Source: Trichoplusia ni
Lineage: Eukaryota; Arthropoda; Insecta; Lepidoptera; Noctuidae
Direction: 5' to 3'
Assembly (NCBI RefSeq): GCF_003590095.1
Contig: NC_039481.1
Location: forward strand, 8,711,895 to 8,775,894
Length of the DNA: 64,000 nt
The notes under the pieces were generated by a model that saw only the letters and a list, made by a program, of their open reading frames with translations, searched no databases and had not been told where the DNA came from. Shown here piece after piece: positions 62,347 to 64,000 of this stretch. A program made the translations under genes and the position numbers. Within the stretch, counting starts at the first letter, position 1, and every line of letters starts with the position of its first letter.

Positions 62347-63526
62347 GTTTTCCTTTTCCAAGCATTTATAAAAATAGTTTCGCAACTCCAAATTGATACG
62401 TACCGGCAATTCGCAAGAAACTACAAAACCGTGAACAAATCAAATTGTCTGTTCCTGACAGAATTATTTTCGCCTAACTAGGTATAACAAATGGTTGCCC
62501 AAATTTCTTGCTGTCACATTTGATGCTATCTTGGTCTCATAATCATATTGACGAAGTAACACATTCAGTCGTATTACATATATTATATTATTGATCTCTA
62601 TAAGGAAATATAATAAAGAATATCCTTATTGTATTAATAAATAGAATCGGCGATTATGTAAAAGGCTTCTGAAACCTTTCTCTGTTATTACCTGATTAGA
62701 TACTTGCAATATCCAGCTTCTGTATGGAATTGCGTCTTTACTGTTAATACAAATTGGGGATTTTTACATTTTCATCAGCTTATTGAATATAGAGTCGGTA
62801 TTTCAAAAATTATAGTGTCTATTTTTACCGCTTGTAACACATTTTCTTTTGTTTAATACTACTGATAATCATATTAACAATAAATTAATGAAAAATCTGT
62901 AAAACAAAAATATTCCAAAAGAACATTAAATTTATATCATATCAAAAACAGATCACCTACAAAAAATTTAACTAACAACTAAGCAAGCTCTCACGATTCT
63001 TGAGGTACGACCTGGTGACAGATAGCAACACTCTAAATTAAAAATTTAATTACTGGATAGTAAAAGCCCTGTTGCTCCAAGAAACACTACCATGGCTAGA
63101 AGAAAAAAAAATACAAAACACCAGAACATTTTAAATCTCATCTAATTGAAGTAATGACGCGTTCACAACGTGTGTTAAGAATGTTTATCGAGTAAATATG
63201 AGACGGTACAATAGGACGGCTGGCGGAGCTTTACTTACGCCTTTTGTGCCACAACAATGCAGTTCTACGCCGTATGAGCGCAGGTAATAGAGAAAATAAG
63301 GCTGTTTATGTGAGATTAGTCACTGCGAATACGTCCCCATCTTGTTACTGCTACCCTTGACAGTGTTTTTAAACGATTCCCTCGATTTAAGTCATGTGGA
63401 ACTATATGCACAATTTAGACGCGAAATCAGAACAAGCGTTCGGGAGTTTAACCACGTAAGTGGGGGGATAAAACCCGCGACTCGTCCTGCAATGTCAATC
63501 AAATTTAAATGAATGAAACTAACGAG

Positions 63527-63599
63527 TGACGTCACTTCTGTTTATAAATTTTACGGAGACGTTACGTCACAAACCCTCTCTTTGCAAACTCTAAAGCAG
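63527..63599 (+). promoter_or_regulatory. Promoter-like block: two CRE sites around a TATA box, then a splice donor
   Basis: TGACGTCA (63527-63534), TTTATAAAT (63541-63549) and TTACGTCA (63562-63569) are followed by TCTAAAGCAG|GTAATC with the donor at 63600. This suits a 5' UTR exon of a gene extending to the right out of the window. No ATG is present in the putative exon. Confidence 0.4.
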
Positions 63600-64000
63600 G
63601 TAATCTCTTTATATTTTTTTAGGTAAGTGTCTTATATTTTAAATTATCTTTTTGACTCACTAACAGGATTTTTACCGTATCATCATCAGTAAATAAGCGG
63701 AGAATAGTATTTATAGAACTTCAGAAAGTTTACATTATTTGTGTCTATATAATATGTAATAAACACATATAACTGCACAAACCAATTGTAACTTTGAATT
63801 AGGTTGTGACCTCTTTGACCTAGTTGCTATGTTGCTGTACAATGAGACTTTGATATCGAGTTTTCTTTCCTACTGTTCACTTTGTTTGAGCAAAATATAT
63901 TTAAAGTACATGCATAAACAGTCAGCTTCAGGACGCTTCAGGAACAGAACTATCGATAAAGTGTATGAGGCGGAAACGTTACAACCAATATCGAGATATT

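Larger units (their letters stand above)
57098..63526. other. Intergenic stretch
   Basis: Repeats at 57905-58045 and 62070-62346, the palindromic TGACGTGG site at 61021-61038 and scattered AT-rich sequence. The minus-strand frame at 60255-60491 (containing ELAVKVGRKTKLSFDC) lacks splice or start context. No gene is supportable. Confidence 0.4.

Overview
The window is AT-rich, intron-bearing animal DNA with no bacterial or organellar traits. Spliceosomal GT..AG introns, an arthropod-type initiator (TCAGT) and repeat families I associate with moths point to a lepidopteran. Those families are RTE-like retroposon tails ending in ATG/CAT triplets, tRNA-derived SINEs, 'ctagctgttgcccgcgac' repeats and the 'gagatacagcctggtgac' family. 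A noctuid-like moth fits best, but the family-level assignment is from memory, not from a search.

Layout. 1-24,990 is mostly intergenic and repeat-rich. It holds a well-formed plus-strand terminal exon of unknown product (13,335-13,580, with a polyA signal), a CpG-rich promoter with a tiny first coding exon (16,160-16,267), a complete 78-codon ORF (17,609-17,845) and weaker exon candidates. 25,053-32,969 (minus) is a complete eight-exon gene for a nucleoside hydrolase without a signal peptide (330 aa). 34,740-38,842 is an LTR retrotransposon with two 408-bp LTRs that read as identical and a 3.3-kb interior without a usable long ORF. 41,723-47,445 (minus) is a second complete eight-exon nucleoside hydrolase (340 aa) with an N-terminal signal peptide, a TATA box and an initiator. 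51,880-51,998 (minus) is an orphan exon encoding a lysine-flanked membrane anchor; its splice phase fits exon 2 of the second hydrolase. 52,000-64,000 is again mostly intergenic, with one exon candidate (56,917-57,097) and a CRE/TATA promoter-like block near 63,530-63,600.

The two hydrolases are tandem paralogues. All seven introns fall at the same positions and phases, and exons 2, 3 and 5-8 have identical lengths. Their starts differ: one lacks a targeting signal, one is secreted, and a possible alternative start would be membrane-anchored. Nucleoside cleavage may therefore be split between cytosol and the secretory pathway from one duplicated locus. The young LTR insertion lies between the two genes.

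Most of the remaining DNA is transposon debris. Three short RTE-like insertions keep clear 10-12 bp target-site duplications.
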